A stretch of DNA of 6,167 nucleotides from Bacillota bacterium (lineage in GTDB: Bacteria; Bacillota_E; Sulfobacillia; Sulfobacillales; Sulfobacillaceae), in NCBI GenBank assembly GCA_021820645.1, contig JAKADJ010000142.1:1-6167 (forward strand). The letters run 5' to 3'. The first letter of the stretch is position 1. Each line of letters starts with the position of its first letter. Below, piece after piece: positions 6,132 to 6,167 of this stretch. The position numbers were made by a program, and so were the translations under genes. The notes beneath the pieces are model-generated. The model saw only the letters and a list, made by a program, of their open reading frames with translations. It was not told the DNA's origin and did no database searches.

Positions 6132-6167
6132 TAAAGATGTGACCGTAGTATGGCAGAAGGGCGACGC

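Overview
The window looks like part of a mid-GC bacterial chromosome. All four complete genes are preceded by strong AGGAGG- or AGGGAG-type ribosome binding sites, which fits a Gram-positive (Bacillota-type) host. An acidophile such as Sulfobacillus or Alicyclobacillus is possible, but that is a guess from general style and not from a marker gene. No rRNA, tRNA, CRISPR array, integrase or intact insertion sequence was seen.

Layout, left to right. Positions 2-421 (+) hold the C-terminal end of an HD-domain phosphohydrolase with a variant HD-GYP-like signature; its start lies outside the window. Positions 422-1040 carry no convincing gene and separate this gene from a convergent operon. The rest is one minus-strand operon, read from right to left: a 12-TM transporter of the GPH/sucrose-transporter-like MFS group (4760-6031), an M20-family metallopeptidase/amidohydrolase (3315-4685), a class III CaiB/BaiF CoA-transferase (2027-3220), and a GntR-family regulator with a large C-terminal ligand-binding-like domain (1041-2027). 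The gaps are 74 and 94 bases, and the last two genes overlap as TGATG, so translational coupling is likely.

Upstream of the transporter is a leader with a perfect TATAAT box on the minus strand (6126-6131, no clear -35). Between it and the start codon lie several CCTA/TAGG palindromic elements and a TTGCCT...AGGCAA inverted repeat, all candidate operators.

Working model (inference): the transporter imports a small amide- or peptide-bond compound, the M20 enzyme cleaves it, the CoA-transferase activates the released carboxylic acid as its CoA thioester, and the GntR protein senses the compound or a product and controls the operon from the upstream leader. The gene order supports a small catabolic module, but the substrate cannot be read from sequence alone.
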